Positions 9,071 to 19,782 of a stretch of DNA of 46,946 nt are shown here, piece by piece. The stretch lies in contig NZ_LMMT01000025.1 in the NCBI RefSeq assembly GCF_001422365.1, positions 40 through 46,985 of the forward strand. The letters are read 5' to 3'. The stretch comes from Pseudorhodoferax sp. Leaf265. Lineage in GTDB: Bacteria > Pseudomonadota > Gammaproteobacteria > Burkholderiales > Burkholderiaceae_C. The first letter of the stretch is position 1; each line of letters begins with the position of its first letter. The notes under the pieces are model-generated. The model worked only from the letters and a program-made list of their open reading frames with translations, did no database searches and was not told the DNA's origin. Made by a program: the position numbers and the translations under genes.

Positions 9071-10378
9071 TCACTCGCACTTGGCGCCTTGCATGCCGCC
9101 CTTGATCCAGTCTTCCGACTTCACGCCGGCCGGCGGATTCACGCACTCGGCCGGGAAGCGCTGGATGTCTTCCAGCAGCACCATCTTCTTGCCGGCGTCG
9201 TAGCGTGTCTTGCCGATGGCCGTGGGCTGCGTGGCCTGCTGGCCGTCGCCCAGCGTCATGCGGATGCGGCCACCGGGCGCGTCCCATTCGCTGCCCTTCA
9301 GCGCGGCGGCCAGTTGCTCGGACGTGGGCTTCTTGCCGCCGTTGGCGGCCATGGCCTTTTCGGCCGCGAGCTTCAGGCCCATCAGAGCCTGGGCCATGCG
9401 GTAGGGCGCCTGGGCCGGGTAGGTGTTGTAGCCCTTCTCGTACAGGCTCCACCACCAGTCGTTGAGCGCGCTCTTGGGCGCCAGCAGGCCATAGGCGCCA
9501 CGCGCGCCGAGGATGGTGCCGTCGGGCATCTTGTCGCCCAACGGGGTCAGCACATGGTCGGCCGCCGACAGCACGACCTGCGAGCGCTTGAACAGGCCGC
9601 GCGGGCCGGACTGCAGCACGAAGGCCTGCAGGTCGCCGCCCCACAGGCTGGAGTGCGTGACGTCGGCGCGCTTGGAGGTCAGCGCCGAGATCTCGGTGCC
9701 GTACTGGCCGGCGCCGAACTTGGGCAACAGGTCTTCGCCGACCTTGGCCTGCGGATACAGCTGCGACATGGCGGCCTTGAAGTCGGCGCGCGAGTCGTGG
9801 CCCCAGGCGTAGTCCTGGTTGATGAGGTTGTAGCTCTCGGCCTTGATGTTGCGCGCCTTGAGGTAGCGCGCCAGCGCCACGTTGTCCATAGTGCCGTGCG
9901 AGGCGGTGCGGAACACGTAGCTGTACTTGGCGTCCTCGAACACGCGCGGCGTGCCGCAGTCGTACAGGATCAGGAACTTCTTGAGCTCCTCGGCCACGGG
10001 CGCCACGGCCAGGCAGTCGCCCGAGCTCACGTAGCCGACCACGGCGTCGACCTTCTCACGGTCGTACAGGTTGCGCAGCTCCTGCACCTGCTTGGTGGCG
10101 CCGCCGTTCTCGTCGACGTAGACGGCCTCGATCTTCATGCCGCCGATGCCGGCCTTGTTGTAGGGGGCGGGCGCCTCGCCCTTGTTGAAGGCCTCTACCA
10201 GCACCTTGGCGCCGTTGACGGCCGGGATGCCGAAGCTCTCGGCCGCCTGGCCCGAGAGGAAGCTCACGACGCCGATCTTGAACGTCTCCTGGGCCTGGGC
10301 CGCGGCGGCCAGCGCGGTGAGCGCGAACAGGCCGGCCAGGCGGGCGGCGCCAAATGCCATCTTCTTCTGTGCTTGCAT
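9071..10378 (-). CDS. Branched-chain-type ABC substrate-binding protein LivK-like
   Basis: The 435-residue product has a signal peptide ending in AAAAQAQ (about residues 1-29). Its mature start ETFKIGVVSFLSGQAAESFG is the usual opening of periplasmic-binding-protein type I receptors of the HAAT family. DAVVGYVSSGDCLAVAPVAEE and NQDYAWGHD follow the fold. It is longer than E. coli LivK (about 370), like receptors for non-amino-acid ligands. The RBS AGGAGACAAGC lies just before ATG 10378. It is the first transport gene, 44 bp after the GntR gene. It would capture the operon's substrate, likely a carboxylate later activated by the ligase at 4113-5702. Confidence 0.92.
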   Translation of the reverse strand: MQAQKKMAFGAARLAGLFALTALAAAAQAQETFKIGVVSFLSGQAAESFGIPAVNGAKVLVEAFNKGEAPAPYNKAGIGGMKIEAVYVDENGGATKQVQELRNLYDREKVDAVVGYVSSGDCLAVAPVAEELKKFLILYDCGTPRVFEDAKYSYVFRTASHGTMDNVALARYLKARNIKAESYNLINQDYAWGHDSRADFKAAMSQLYPQAKVGEDLLPKFGAGQYGTEISALTSKRADVTHSSLWGGDLQAFVLQSGPRGLFKRSQVVLSAADHVLTPLGDKMPDGTILGARGAYGLLAPKSALNDWWWSLYEKGYNTYPAQAPYRMAQALMGLKLAAEKAMAANGGKKPTSEQLAAALKGSEWDAPGGRIRMTLGDGQQATQPTAIGKTRYDAGKKMVLLEDIQRFPAECVNPPAGVKSEDWIKGGMQGAKCE

Positions 10379-10422
10379 GCTTGTCTCCTGCTTGTGGTGA
10401 TGGAACGGGAACGGAAACACGA

Positions 10423-11169
10423 TCAGGGCGGCGGCGCGATGGGGGCGGCCATGTCCAGGCCGGTCATCTCGAAGCCCTTCTTGAAATCGACCATGTGCTT
10501 GCGCGTCCACTCGGCCGCGGCGGCACCGTCGCGGCGTTGCAGCGCGTCCAGGATGCCGCGGTGCGCGGCCAGGTTGCGCGCCTTGGACTGCGGCAGCCGC
10601 TGGTGGATCTGCAGCAGCGTGGGGTTGTAGAGCAGGCTGATGGGCTCGCGCGCCAGCATCAGCGGGCGGTTGCGGCTGGCGCGGCCGACCAGGGCATGGA
10701 ACTCCACGTCGAGTTCGACCAGGCGTTGGTCGTCTTCCAGCGTGTTCGTGCCCTGGGCCTGCAGCGCAGCCGTCGCTTCGGTGTTGCGCGCGAGTTCTTC
10801 GAGGTCGGCCGGCTCGGCGTGTTCGGCGGCCAGCTGCGAGGCCAGCGGCTCCAGCGTCACGGCCACCTGCCAGAGCTCGGCGAAGGTGGTCTGCTGCAGC
10901 ATCAGCAGGCGCGCCGTACGCGGCGCCAGGTCGTACAGGCCGGGCAGCGCGACGAACAGCCGGCGGCCCTCGCGCCGCTGCACCAGGCCTTCCTGTTCGA
11001 CCTGGCGGATCGCCTCGCGCACGGTGGAGCGGTGCACGCCGAAGCGTTCGGCCAGGCTTTGCTCGGTGGGCAGCGGCATGCCGGGGCGCAGCTGGCCCGA
11101 CAGGATGGAGCGCTCGATTTCGGTGGACACCTGCTTGTAGGCCGGCGCCAGCTGCAGCCGGCTGAACAT
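10423..11169 (-). CDS. GntR-family (FadR/FCD-type) transcriptional regulator
   Basis: The 248-residue protein has an N-terminal winged helix (about 20-75), with LPTEQSLAERFGVHRSTVREA and EGLVQRREGRRLFV. It has an all-helical C-terminal FCD domain, with FHALVGRASRNRP and HRGILDALQRRDGAAA, where the metal- or ligand-binding Asp/His residues lie. FCD regulators usually respond to carboxylic acids. It is the first gene of the liv-ligase operon on the minus strand. It probably represses the operon and itself through the palindrome at 11298-11317. The start at 11169 was chosen because the DNA-binding domain begins there; the same frame stays open further upstream. Confidence 0.9.
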   Translation of the reverse strand: MFSRLQLAPAYKQVSTEIERSILSGQLRPGMPLPTEQSLAERFGVHRSTVREAIRQVEQEGLVQRREGRRLFVALPGLYDLAPRTARLLMLQQTTFAELWQVAVTLEPLASQLAAEHAEPADLEELARNTEATAALQAQGTNTLEDDQRLVELDVEFHALVGRASRNRPLMLAREPISLLYNPTLLQIHQRLPQSKARNLAAHRGILDALQRRDGAAAAEWTRKHMVDFKKGFEMTGLDMAAPIAPPP

Positions 11170-11297
11170 GGAGGCGTCCTCGCGCAGCCGGGCCGGCGCG
11201 CTGCCCCTTCTGTCGGACGCTGCTTCGGCCTCGCGGCGCGGCGCACGGGTGCTGCCAGTCAAGCCAGGTCTCCTCGCTCCGCCGCGGCGGGTTTTGT

Positions 11298-11317
11298 TTG
11301 TCGGACAATCGGATTGT
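11298..11317. promoter_or_regulatory. Candidate GntR/FadR-type operator
   Basis: TTGTCGGACAA (11298-11308) is a perfect palindrome around a central G and fits the TNGTNNNACNA pattern known for FadR-subfamily operators. It overlaps a second perfect inverted repeat, ACAAT-CGG-ATTGT (11305-11317). The site is about 130 bp upstream of the GntR start, in the divergent region shared with maeB. Binding is inferred. Confidence 0.5.
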
Positions 11318-11436
11318 TGGCATTCGCATGCGCGCCAACCAGCGGGTTTTCCCGCGCCGTCGGTGGTCCGATTCGCACCCGAAAAGTCACAACTGCGTGA
11401 CCCTTGCATGCCGTTCGTGGGCCTTTTTGCGAGGTC

Positions 11437-11442
11437 TACAAT
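11437..11442 (+). promoter_or_regulatory. Possible -10 element for maeB
   Basis: TACAAT at 11437-11442 is a good -10 hexamer. The best -35 at normal spacing is the weak TTCGTG (11414-11419, 17-bp spacer). Transcription would start near 11449, giving a leader of about 70 bases before maeB. Apart from this and the GntR-type palindrome I see nothing else in the 353-bp divergent region 11170-11522. Confidence 0.4.
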
Positions 11443-11522
11443 CGCGCTCCCCTTGAACACGTCAGGCGGGTTTTGCCGGGCGAACGAGGTCCGCACAGCT
11501 CGCCGCCAGAGGAGACGCCAGC

Positions 11523-13859
<2,337 letters not shown>

Positions 13860-13908
13860 CGCTCGCGGGCCAAGCAAGCACTAACTTGGTGCGATGCGAA
13901 GCCCTTGC

Positions 13909-13937
13909 GGCCCATGCCTGTTTTTTGGGCATGGGCC
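13909..13937 (+). terminator. Hairpin downstream of maeB
   Basis: GGCCCATGCC (13909-13918) pairs perfectly with GGCATGGGCC (13928-13937), ten base pairs. The loop TGTTTTTTG contains the T-run, and no T-run follows the stem, so it is not a classical intrinsic terminator. The placement 50 bp after maeB still suggests transcript end formation or 3'-end protection. Confidence 0.5.
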
Positions 13938-14041
13938 TTGCGTTTCCTGGGGCCTTGGGGCACACTAGCGCGCTTCGATCCGGGGGTTAACCCGGAGCCC
14001 GCGCACGAATCCGTGCGGTCTGTGCGCCTTTCTTGTTTCCC

Positions 14042-14440
14042 ATGCTGTCCACGATTTGCCACACCTTCAGCCGTCCGCTTTGGCGCGGCTTGCTGGCGGT
14101 GGCGCTGACGGCTTGCACTGTTTCGGTGCAGGCGCGGACCTCGGCCGAGGGCGCCACGGTGGCGTTGGACGCCTTGCCTCGGGAAGGCCAGGCGACTTAC
14201 CAACGGATCCTGCAAGGCGGCCCGTTCCCGTACGAGAAGGACGGCACCGTGTTCTTCAACCGCGAGCGCCTGCTTCCCGTGGAGAAGCGAGGCTATTACC
14301 GCGAGTACACGGTGGCCAGGGAAGGTGCGCGCAGCCGGGGTGCGCGGCGCATCGTCTGCGGGGGCCTGCACCCGACGACACCGGATGGTTGCTACTACAC
14401 CAGCGACCACTATGCGAGTTTTCGCAAGATCGCGCCGTGA
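14042..14440 (+). CDS. Secreted guanyl-specific ribonuclease (RNase Sa/barnase family)
   Basis: This 132-residue protein has an N-terminal signal peptide (about 1-32, hydrophobic GLLAVALTACTVSV). The mature domain matches Streptomyces RNase Sa closely: GPFPYEKDGTVFFNRE, YYREYTV, GARSRGARRI and SDHYASF. The expected catalytic residues are present, Glu88 as general base, Arg99 for phosphate binding and His123 as general acid. It should cleave RNA after guanine outside the cytoplasm. The start ATG 14042 is preferred to an in-frame TTG three codons upstream; no clear ribosome-binding site is seen. A barstar gene follows 41 bp downstream and gives self-protection, so the pair forms a nuclease-inhibitor module. 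Cys26 lies in the signal; Cys106 and Cys117 could form a disulfide. Confidence 0.93.
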   Translation: MLSTICHTFSRPLWRGLLAVALTACTVSVQARTSAEGATVALDALPREGQATYQRILQGGPFPYEKDGTVFFNRERLLPVEKRGYYREYTVAREGARSRGARRIVCGGLHPTTPDGCYYTSDHYASFRKIAP

Positions 14441-14481
14441 AGGGCGGGCGATTCTTGTTTTTGTGAGACCGAGGTATTTTG

Positions 14482-14904
14482 ATGACCAACGTTAAAGCGG
14501 AGCTGGACCAGCCTCTGCGTACCGTGCGAACCAACATCGTCCAATCGATCCGGGCGTTTCGCGTAGCCGACCTGCAAGAGGCCGCCCAGTCCATGGGCCA
14601 CCACTTCCTGTACGCCAACCTGGCCAACGCCCAGAGCAAGCAGGACGTGCTGGACCTGATCGCGCAGCAGTTCACCTTCCCGACGCACTTCGGCAAGAAC
14701 TTCGACGCGTTGTACGACTGCATGACGGACCCGCTGCACAAGTCCGGCCCGCAGCCCGGCTTCATCGTCGTGCTGGAGCAGATCCCCGCGAACGCCAAGT
14801 TCGACAAGGAAGCGCGCGAGCAACTGCTGGACATCTTCCGCGACGCAGCCGACTACTGGGGCGACCGCAAGATCCCGTTCCGCTGTTTCTATTCTTTTCT
14901 GTAG
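14482..14904 (+). CDS. Barstar-family ribonuclease inhibitor
   Basis: The 140-residue protein shows the barstar core from about residue 30: a strand-loop segment, then QSKQDVLDLIAQQFTFP, and the family hallmark HFGKNFDALYDCMTD (compare YYGENLDALWDCLT in barstar). The acidic helix of barstar plugs the active site of the cognate RNase, and this one lies directly after the RNase Sa-like gene. It has no signal peptide, so it acts in the cytoplasm. GAGG at 14471-14474 is a fitting ribosome-binding site for ATG 14482. The N-terminal 30 residues extend beyond barnase-type barstars. The stop at 14902-14904 may be premature, because a coding-like frame continues behind it (see the following feature). 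Confidence 0.9.
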   Translation: MTNVKAELDQPLRTVRTNIVQSIRAFRVADLQEAAQSMGHHFLYANLANAQSKQDVLDLIAQQFTFPTHFGKNFDALYDCMTDPLHKSGPQPGFIVVLEQIPANAKFDKEAREQLLDIFRDAADYWGDRKIPFRCFYSFL

Positions 14905-15119
14905 CCCGTTCCGCACACACCAGCCAAGCGGAACGGGCGAACGAGGCCCAGGGCGATGCCGTGTCCGGCATTGCACTCACGACGACCCCAGTGGCGGCAG
15001 CATCTGCCACCACGGAGTCGGGCGAGAAGATGCCGACCGACAAACTGGTCGACGTCTCTCCATTGGCGCTGCGCATGAGCAGCCCCTTCAACGCGGGTTA
15101 CTGGTTGGCAGCGGCCTGA
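14901..15119 (+). other. Coding-like tail in shifted frame after barstar
   Basis: Directly at the barstar stop, the frame with codons starting at 14901 is open to TGA 15117-15119 (72 codons). Its codons favour G/C in third position like real genes here, and it ends FNAGYWLAAA. It has no good start of its own. One extra T in the TTTT run at 14895-14898 would fuse it to barstar as FYSFSVARSAHTSQ. It may be the lost C-terminal extension of the inhibitor, or the base may be missing through sequencing error. The same stretch holds an 11-bp perfect stem, GCCCGTTCCGC (14904-14914) with GCGGAACGGGC (14928-14938), without a T-run. Confidence 0.45.
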
Positions 15120-15143
15120 AGCACCCACCACCGGTTTCGCAAG

Positions 15144-15168
15144 ACGCCCGTCACCGACGGGCGTTTTT
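15144..15168 (+). terminator. Intrinsic terminator after the RNase-barstar genes
   Basis: ACGCCCGTC (15144-15152) and GACGGGCGT (15156-15164) form a 9-bp stem with an ACC loop, followed by a T-run to 15168. It faces the plus strand and abuts the rsmA stop, so it ends the RNase-barstar transcript before it enters rsmA. Confidence 0.85.
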
Positions 15169-15926
15169 CATGGTGCCGCCTGCGCCAGCGCGACGTACTC
15201 GGCCACCGGCACTTCCTCGGCCCGGCGTTGCAGGTCGAAGTGGCCGGCGAACTGGCGCGCCTCGAGCCAGCGGCCCAAGCTGTGGCGCAGGAGCTTGCGG
15301 CGCTGGCTGAACGCCACCTGCACGAGCTCGCTGAGCAGTGGCACCTCCAACTGCGGCGGCTGCGCCAAGGGCTCCATGCGCACCACGGCACTGTCCACCT
15401 TGGGCGGCGGATCGAAGCTCTCGGGCGGCACGAACAGCACGTCCTCCATCGCGTAGCGCCACTGCAGCATCACGCTGAGCCGGCCATAGGCCGCAGTGGC
15501 CGGTGCGGCCACCATGCGGTCGATGACTTCCTTTTGCAGCATGAAGTGCTGGTCGTGCACCTGGTCCACATGGTGCAGCAGATGGAACAGGATGGGCGTG
15601 GAGATGTTGTAGGGCAGGTTGCCGACCACGCGCAGCTTGCGCCCTGCGGCGGCCGCGAGCGCGGTGAAGTCGACCTTGAGCACGTCGGACTCGACCACCG
15701 CGAGCTGCGGATGGCGGCGCAGCCGCTCGGCCAGGTCGCGGTCGAGCTCGATGACGGTGAGCCGGCCCACGCGCTCGACCAGCGGCTGGGTCAGCGCCGC
15801 CAGGCCCGGACCGATCTCGACCATGGGATCGCCCGGCTGCGGCGTGATGGCCCGCACGATGGCGTCGATGACGCCGGAATCCGACAGGAAATGCTGGCCG
15901 AAGCGCTTGCGCGCGATGTGCTTCAC
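15168..15926 (-). CDS. rsmA: 16S rRNA (adenine1518/1519-N6)-dimethyltransferase RsmA
   Basis: The 252-residue protein carries the RsmA (KsgA) hallmarks: RFGQHFL at the N-terminus (8-14), SAM-binding EIGPGLAAL (37-45), [12 protein letters not shown], and the catalytic NLPYNIS (103-109), followed by QKEVIDRM and [11 protein letters not shown]. It dimethylates two adjacent adenines in the 3' hairpin of 16S rRNA during 30S maturation. Its start at 15926 overlaps the surA stop by four bases. The lptD-surA-(pdxA)-rsmA order is conserved in many proteobacteria; pdxA is absent between surA and rsmA here. Confidence 0.97.
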   Translation of the reverse strand: MKHIARKRFGQHFLSDSGVIDAIVRAITPQPGDPMVEIGPGLAALTQPLVERVGRLTVIELDRDLAERLRRHPQLAVVESDVLKVDFTALAAAAGRKLRVVGNLPYNISTPILFHLLHHVDQVHDQHFMLQKEVIDRMVAAPATAAYGRLSVMLQWRYAMEDVLFVPPESFDPPPKVDSAVVRMEPLAQPPQLEVPLLSELVQVAFSQRRKLLRHSLGRWLEARQFAGHFDLQRRAEEVPVAEYVALAQAAP

Positions 15927-17254
15927 TGCGGAGCCTGGCGCAGCTCGACGTAGGCGCGGCCACGCAGTTCCTGCAGCCAGCTGCGGTAGGCCTCGTCCAT
16001 CTTGCGTTCGCGCACCATGTTGCGCGCCACCTCGCGCTGCTCGCGCGGGTTGAGCTGGTACTGGCGCCGCTCCAGCAGCTGGATCAGGTGCACGCCGAAG
16101 CGCGAGACGATGGGCTCCGAGATCTCACCCGGGCGCAGCGCATCGAGCACTTCCTCGAACTCGGGCACGAACTGGCCCGGGTTGGACCAGCCGAGGTCGC
16201 CGCCCTGCGCGGCGCTGCCATCCTGCGAGCTGGCCTGGGCCAGCGCGGCGAAGTCGGCCTGGCCGGCCTCGATGCGACGGCGCATGGTGGCCAGGCGCTC
16301 GCGTGCATTGGCCTCGGTCTGCTGGGCATCGATGCGCAGCAGGATGTGGCGCGCGTGCTGCTGCGTGATGCTTTGCAGCATGCCGCCCTGGCGCTTCTCG
16401 ACCACCTTGAGGATGTGGAATCCGGCACCGGAGCGCACCGGGGCCGTGATGCCGCCGGTGGGCAGCTGGGCCGTGGCCTGCAGGAACAGCTCGGGGTAGC
16501 GGTCGGGACTGCGCAGGCCCATCTCGCCGCCGGCCGCGGCGTCCGTTCCGTCGGAGAAGCTGCGCGCCAGGGCGGCGAAGTCCTCGCCCGCGCGGGCACG
16601 CTTCTCCACGTCCTGCGCACGCGCCAGGCGCTCGGCGACCTGCTGCGGCGTGGCGTTCTCTGGCACGGCCACCAGCACCTGGGCCAGGTTGATCTCGCTG
16701 GGCGCCGCGGGGGCTGCTTCGGTCTGCTCGCGCAAGTACTGCTCGACCTCGGCATCGCTCACGCGCACGCGCGAGTCGAGCTCGCGATCGCGCAGGCGCG
16801 ACATCAGGATCTGGTCGCGCAGCTCGTTGCGAAACTGCGTGCTGGTCATGCCGTCACGCTCGATGCGGCGGCGCAGCTCGGCCACGTCGATCGAGTTCTG
16901 CCGCGCGACATTCTGTTCGGCCAGATTGATGGCGGCTTCGTCGACTTTCAATCCCGCCTCGCGCGCCTGCTGCAGCTGGGCGCGCTCGACGACCAGGCTT
17001 TCCAGTGCCTGGCGCGAGAGCTCGGCCTGGGTCGGTATGCGGCCACCCTGCTGGCGCAGCTGCTGCGCCATGCGCGCAGTGCGGCGCTGCACCTCCAGGT
17101 TGGTAATCGGCTCGGAATTGACCACGGCCACGATGAAGTCGGACGCGCGCGCCGCGCCCTGGGCCTGGGCTGGCACAGCAGTCCAGCAGGCCGCGGCCAG
17201 GGCCACGGCGGTCAGGAAGGAAGCGGGCGCCATGCGGCGCTTGGACTGTTGCAT
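15923..17254 (-). CDS. surA: Periplasmic chaperone and peptidyl-prolyl isomerase SurA
   Basis: The 443-residue protein has a signal peptide ending about AQAQ (residue 32) and an N-terminal chaperone domain (to about 185). Two parvulin domains follow at about 188-288 and 299-397; the second has the strong motif [11 protein letters not shown] with [18 protein letters not shown]-terminal helix closes the chaperone core. SurA carries unfolded outer-membrane proteins, including LptD, through the periplasm, which fits its place directly after lptD. ATG 17254 overlaps the lptD stop in TGATG; a GTG one codon earlier is possible. Confidence 0.96.
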   Translation of the reverse strand: MQQSKRRMAPASFLTAVALAAACWTAVPAQAQGAARASDFIVAVVNSEPITNLEVQRRTARMAQQLRQQGGRIPTQAELSRQALESLVVERAQLQQAREAGLKVDEAAINLAEQNVARQNSIDVAELRRRIERDGMTSTQFRNELRDQILMSRLRDRELDSRVRVSDAEVEQYLREQTEAAPAAPSEINLAQVLVAVPENATPQQVAERLARAQDVEKRARAGEDFAALARSFSDGTDAAAGGEMGLRSPDRYPELFLQATAQLPTGGITAPVRSGAGFHILKVVEKRQGGMLQSITQQHARHILLRIDAQQTEANARERLATMRRRIEAGQADFAALAQASSQDGSAAQGGDLGWSNPGQFVPEFEEVLDALRPGEISEPIVSRFGVHLIQLLERRQYQLNPREQREVARNMVRERKMDEAYRSWLQELRGRAYVELRQAPQ

Positions 17255-19662
17255 CACTCGTAGGAGCCGAACCGGCTCGATGTGGTCACCTGCTCGCGCA
17301 GGAACTGGTAGCGGGGAATGTTGTCGCGCAAGGTCTTGAGCGGGCTGGAGCCCAGGCGCGCCAGGCCGACGAACTCGATCTGGAACATGATCTTGTTGTT
17401 GGCCGCGGCGTTGGAGCGCTGGGTGCGCTCGACCACGATGCGGCCGATCCAGCAGTCGCCGTCGTACTCCAGGCCCATGATGGAATCAACGAACTGGCGG
17501 TCCTGCAGGCTGTAGGCCAGCCGGCCCACGCTGTACCACCGGCCCGAGCCCAGGCCGCGGCCCGGTCCCAGGTCCTGGCCACGGTCGCCCCAAAGATCGT
17601 TGAGCGGCCATTGCCAGCCGACGTCGACCTGCTCGCTTTCCGGCAGGCCGCTGGTGGCGCGCTGCATGCGGTAGGCGGTGCTGACGACGCGGTAGTTGCC
17701 CGGGCTGTACTTCCCCGAGACCGTGAAACGCTCCGAGCGCCGCGTGTCGGGGTTGTACTGCACCGTGGCGTCGGTCGACCACAGCGGATCCCAGTTCACC
17801 GAGGCGCCGGCCAGGAAGTCGCTCACACGGTCGTCCACGACGGCACCGCCCGGCAGGAACACGCGCTGGTCCTTGAAGCGCAGGCGCTGCGCGACGCCGA
17901 AGCGCGCCACCTGGGCGCCCGTGTCCGGCTGCAGGAAGCGGGTGTCCACGCCCAGCGTGAGCACGTTGCTGTCGGAGATGCGGTCGTTGCCGGTGAAGGT
18001 GTTTTCGCTGTAGATGGTGCCGAAGTTGAAGTCGGTGGCGCTGGTGTCGTAGATGGGCAGGCTGTTCTGCTCGCGGTACGGCGTGTTCACGTAGAACGCC
18101 CGCGGCTCCAGGGTCTGGCGCCAGGCCTTGCCGAAGAAATTGGCGTCGCGCTCGAACACCAGGCCGCTGTCGATGCTGAAGGTCGGCACGGTGCGGGTGG
18201 CACTGGTGGCGCCGCTGGCCAGCGGTGCATCGAATTCGTACTTGGCGGCGTGCAACTGCAGTTTGGGCGTGAAGAACCAGCCCGGCCGCACCCACGGTCG
18301 GCTGATCTGACCCAGCAGGAAGCCGCGCTTGGCGTTGGGCTGGTTGGTGTAGCTGCGGTCGGCCGAGAACTGGGTGTAGTCGGCGTCGACCGAGAAGTCG
18401 AAACCGCCCACGTCGTAGCGGCCGTACCGGCCCGTGATCTGGGGCAGCCGGTCGTAGGGCGGCGTGATGGGGGCGCTGACGTCCTGCAACGTCTGGTACT
18501 TGAGCGCGCGCAAGCCTGCCGAGAAGTCGCCCTGCGACCAGCGCAGGTTGGCGTCGGTGGTGCGCAGGCGCTCGGTCAGCGAGGTCGTGGTGCTGGGAAA
18601 GTCGCGCCAGTAGTCGTTGTCGCTGACCCGGTTGGCATCCAGCGAGAAGGCCAGGTTGCCGATGCCTTTCACGCCAGTCTGGATCACGCCGGAATGCTTG
18701 GCCTCGTAGGACCAGCGGTCGCGGTCGCGCAGCTTGTCGCTGGGCATGTAGTCCAACCGCAGTTGCCCGGTATAGGTCGGCTCCAGGTAGCGGAACTCCC
18801 CACCCAGCATCACGCCGCGCTTGCTCATGACCGAGGGGTAGAGCGTGGCGTCGCGGTTGGGCGCGATGTTCCAGTAGTAGGGCACCAGCAGCTCGACACC
18901 GTTGAGGTTGTCCAGCGCCACCGTGGGCGGCAGGAAGCCCGACTTGCGCGCGTCGCTGAGCGGGAAGGTGAAGGTCGGCAGCGCCAGCACCGGCACGTCC
19001 ATGAAGCGCAGCACGCCGCCATGGGCCTCGCCCACGTCCTGCTCGGTGTCCAGGTTCATGGTGGTGGCCGTCAGCACCCAGTCGGGCAGCCAGCTCGGGC
19101 CGGGCTGGCGCTTGCAGGTGGTGTAGGTGGCGTCGTGCAGCACCGAGCGCTTGTCGTCGATGAAGTCGGCACGGCTGGCCTGTCCATGGGCGCCGGCGCG
19201 CAGCAGCTGGTAGCGCGGGCTCTGGAAGAAGCCCTCGAAGGCGTCGACCTTGAGTTCAAGTGCCGGGCCTTCGTACACGTCGCCCGCGCGGTTGATGCGC
19301 ACGCTGCCCTGGGCCTTGGCCTGGTCCGAGGCCTGGTCGTATTCGAGCCGGTCGGCCTGGATCATGGTGTCGCCACGGCGCATCATGGCGTCGCCTTCGA
19401 TCACGGTTTCCAGGTTGGGCCGGCCCGAGGTGTGCTGGCCGGAGAAGAAGGTCGGCAGCTGCTCGCGCACATCGGCCGGCACCTGCTCGGCCAGCCGCTC
19501 GCTGGGCTTGAGCTGCAGCGGCGCGGTGTCCGCGGCCGCCTGCGCACGCGCGCCGTCGGCGGCCAGCAGCAGCACCAGCGCCGCGACCGCACCAGCCGCG
19601 TGGCACAGGGCGAAACCGCCGACAAGAGAACGCTCGGGCAGGACGGAAGGGACGGGAGGCAT
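17254..19662 (-). CDS. lptD: LPS-assembly outer-membrane protein LptD
   Basis: The 802-residue form starts with a signal peptide (hydrophobic AAGAVAALVLLLAADGARA, about 22-40). A periplasmic OstA/jelly-roll region follows, with VIEGDAMMRRGDTMIQADRLEYDQ and GSVRINRAGDVYEGP. The long beta-barrel region contains WNIAPNRDATLYPSVMSKRG, a family landmark. With LptE it inserts lipopolysaccharide into the outer leaflet. Only two cysteines are visible in the mature chain (TTCKRQ and GDCWIG), fewer than the four of E. coli LptD, so one disulfide at most. The start is uncertain: ATG 19662 has no clear ribosome-binding site, while ATG 19689 lies 8 bases after a TAGACT -10-like hexamer and could start a leaderless message. 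Confidence 0.93.
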   Translation of the reverse strand: MPPVPSVLPERSLVGGFALCHAAGAVAALVLLLAADGARAQAAADTAPLQLKPSERLAEQVPADVREQLPTFFSGQHTSGRPNLETVIEGDAMMRRGDTMIQADRLEYDQASDQAKAQGSVRINRAGDVYEGPALELKVDAFEGFFQSPRYQLLRAGAHGQASRADFIDDKRSVLHDATYTTCKRQPGPSWLPDWVLTATTMNLDTEQDVGEAHGGVLRFMDVPVLALPTFTFPLSDARKSGFLPPTVALDNLNGVELLVPYYWNIAPNRDATLYPSVMSKRGVMLGGEFRYLEPTYTGQLRLDYMPSDKLRDRDRWSYEAKHSGVIQTGVKGIGNLAFSLDANRVSDNDYWRDFPSTTTSLTERLRTTDANLRWSQGDFSAGLRALKYQTLQDVSAPITPPYDRLPQITGRYGRYDVGGFDFSVDADYTQFSADRSYTNQPNAKRGFLLGQISRPWVRPGWFFTPKLQLHAAKYEFDAPLASGATSATRTVPTFSIDSGLVFERDANFFGKAWRQTLEPRAFYVNTPYREQNSLPIYDTSATDFNFGTIYSENTFTGNDRISDSNVLTLGVDTRFLQPDTGAQVARFGVAQRLRFKDQRVFLPGGAVVDDRVSDFLAGASVNWDPLWSTDATVQYNPDTRRSERFTVSGKYSPGNYRVVSTAYRMQRATSGLPESEQVDVGWQWPLNDLWGDRGQDLGPGRGLGSGRWYSVGRLAYSLQDRQFVDSIMGLEYDGDCWIGRIVVERTQRSNAAANNKIMFQIEFVGLARLGSSPLKTLRDNIPRYQFLREQVTTSSRFGSYE

Positions 19663-19767
19663 CGAAGAGATCAGGGACGGTCCGGGCATCCGGGGCAGTC
19701 TAGCGTTGGACGAAGGGGCGGGCCTGAAGCCGCCACCAGCCCCGGGGCTTGCCGGCAAGCCGGTTTG

Positions 19768-19773
19768 TAGAAT
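19768..19773 (+). promoter_or_regulatory. -10-like element before amgK, suggesting a leaderless start
   Basis: TAGAAT ends ten bases before ATG 19783. Transcription would start within about three bases of the ATG, and no Shine-Dalgarno sequence is present in CGATTATCC. The only -35-like hexamer, TTGCCG at 19749, is spaced 13 bp, which is short. Confidence 0.45.
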
Positions 19774-19782
19774 CGATTATCC

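Noticed and set aside
17611-19770. A 719-codon plus-strand frame over lptD
   Set aside because: It has no recognisable domain and mirrors lptD codon bias.
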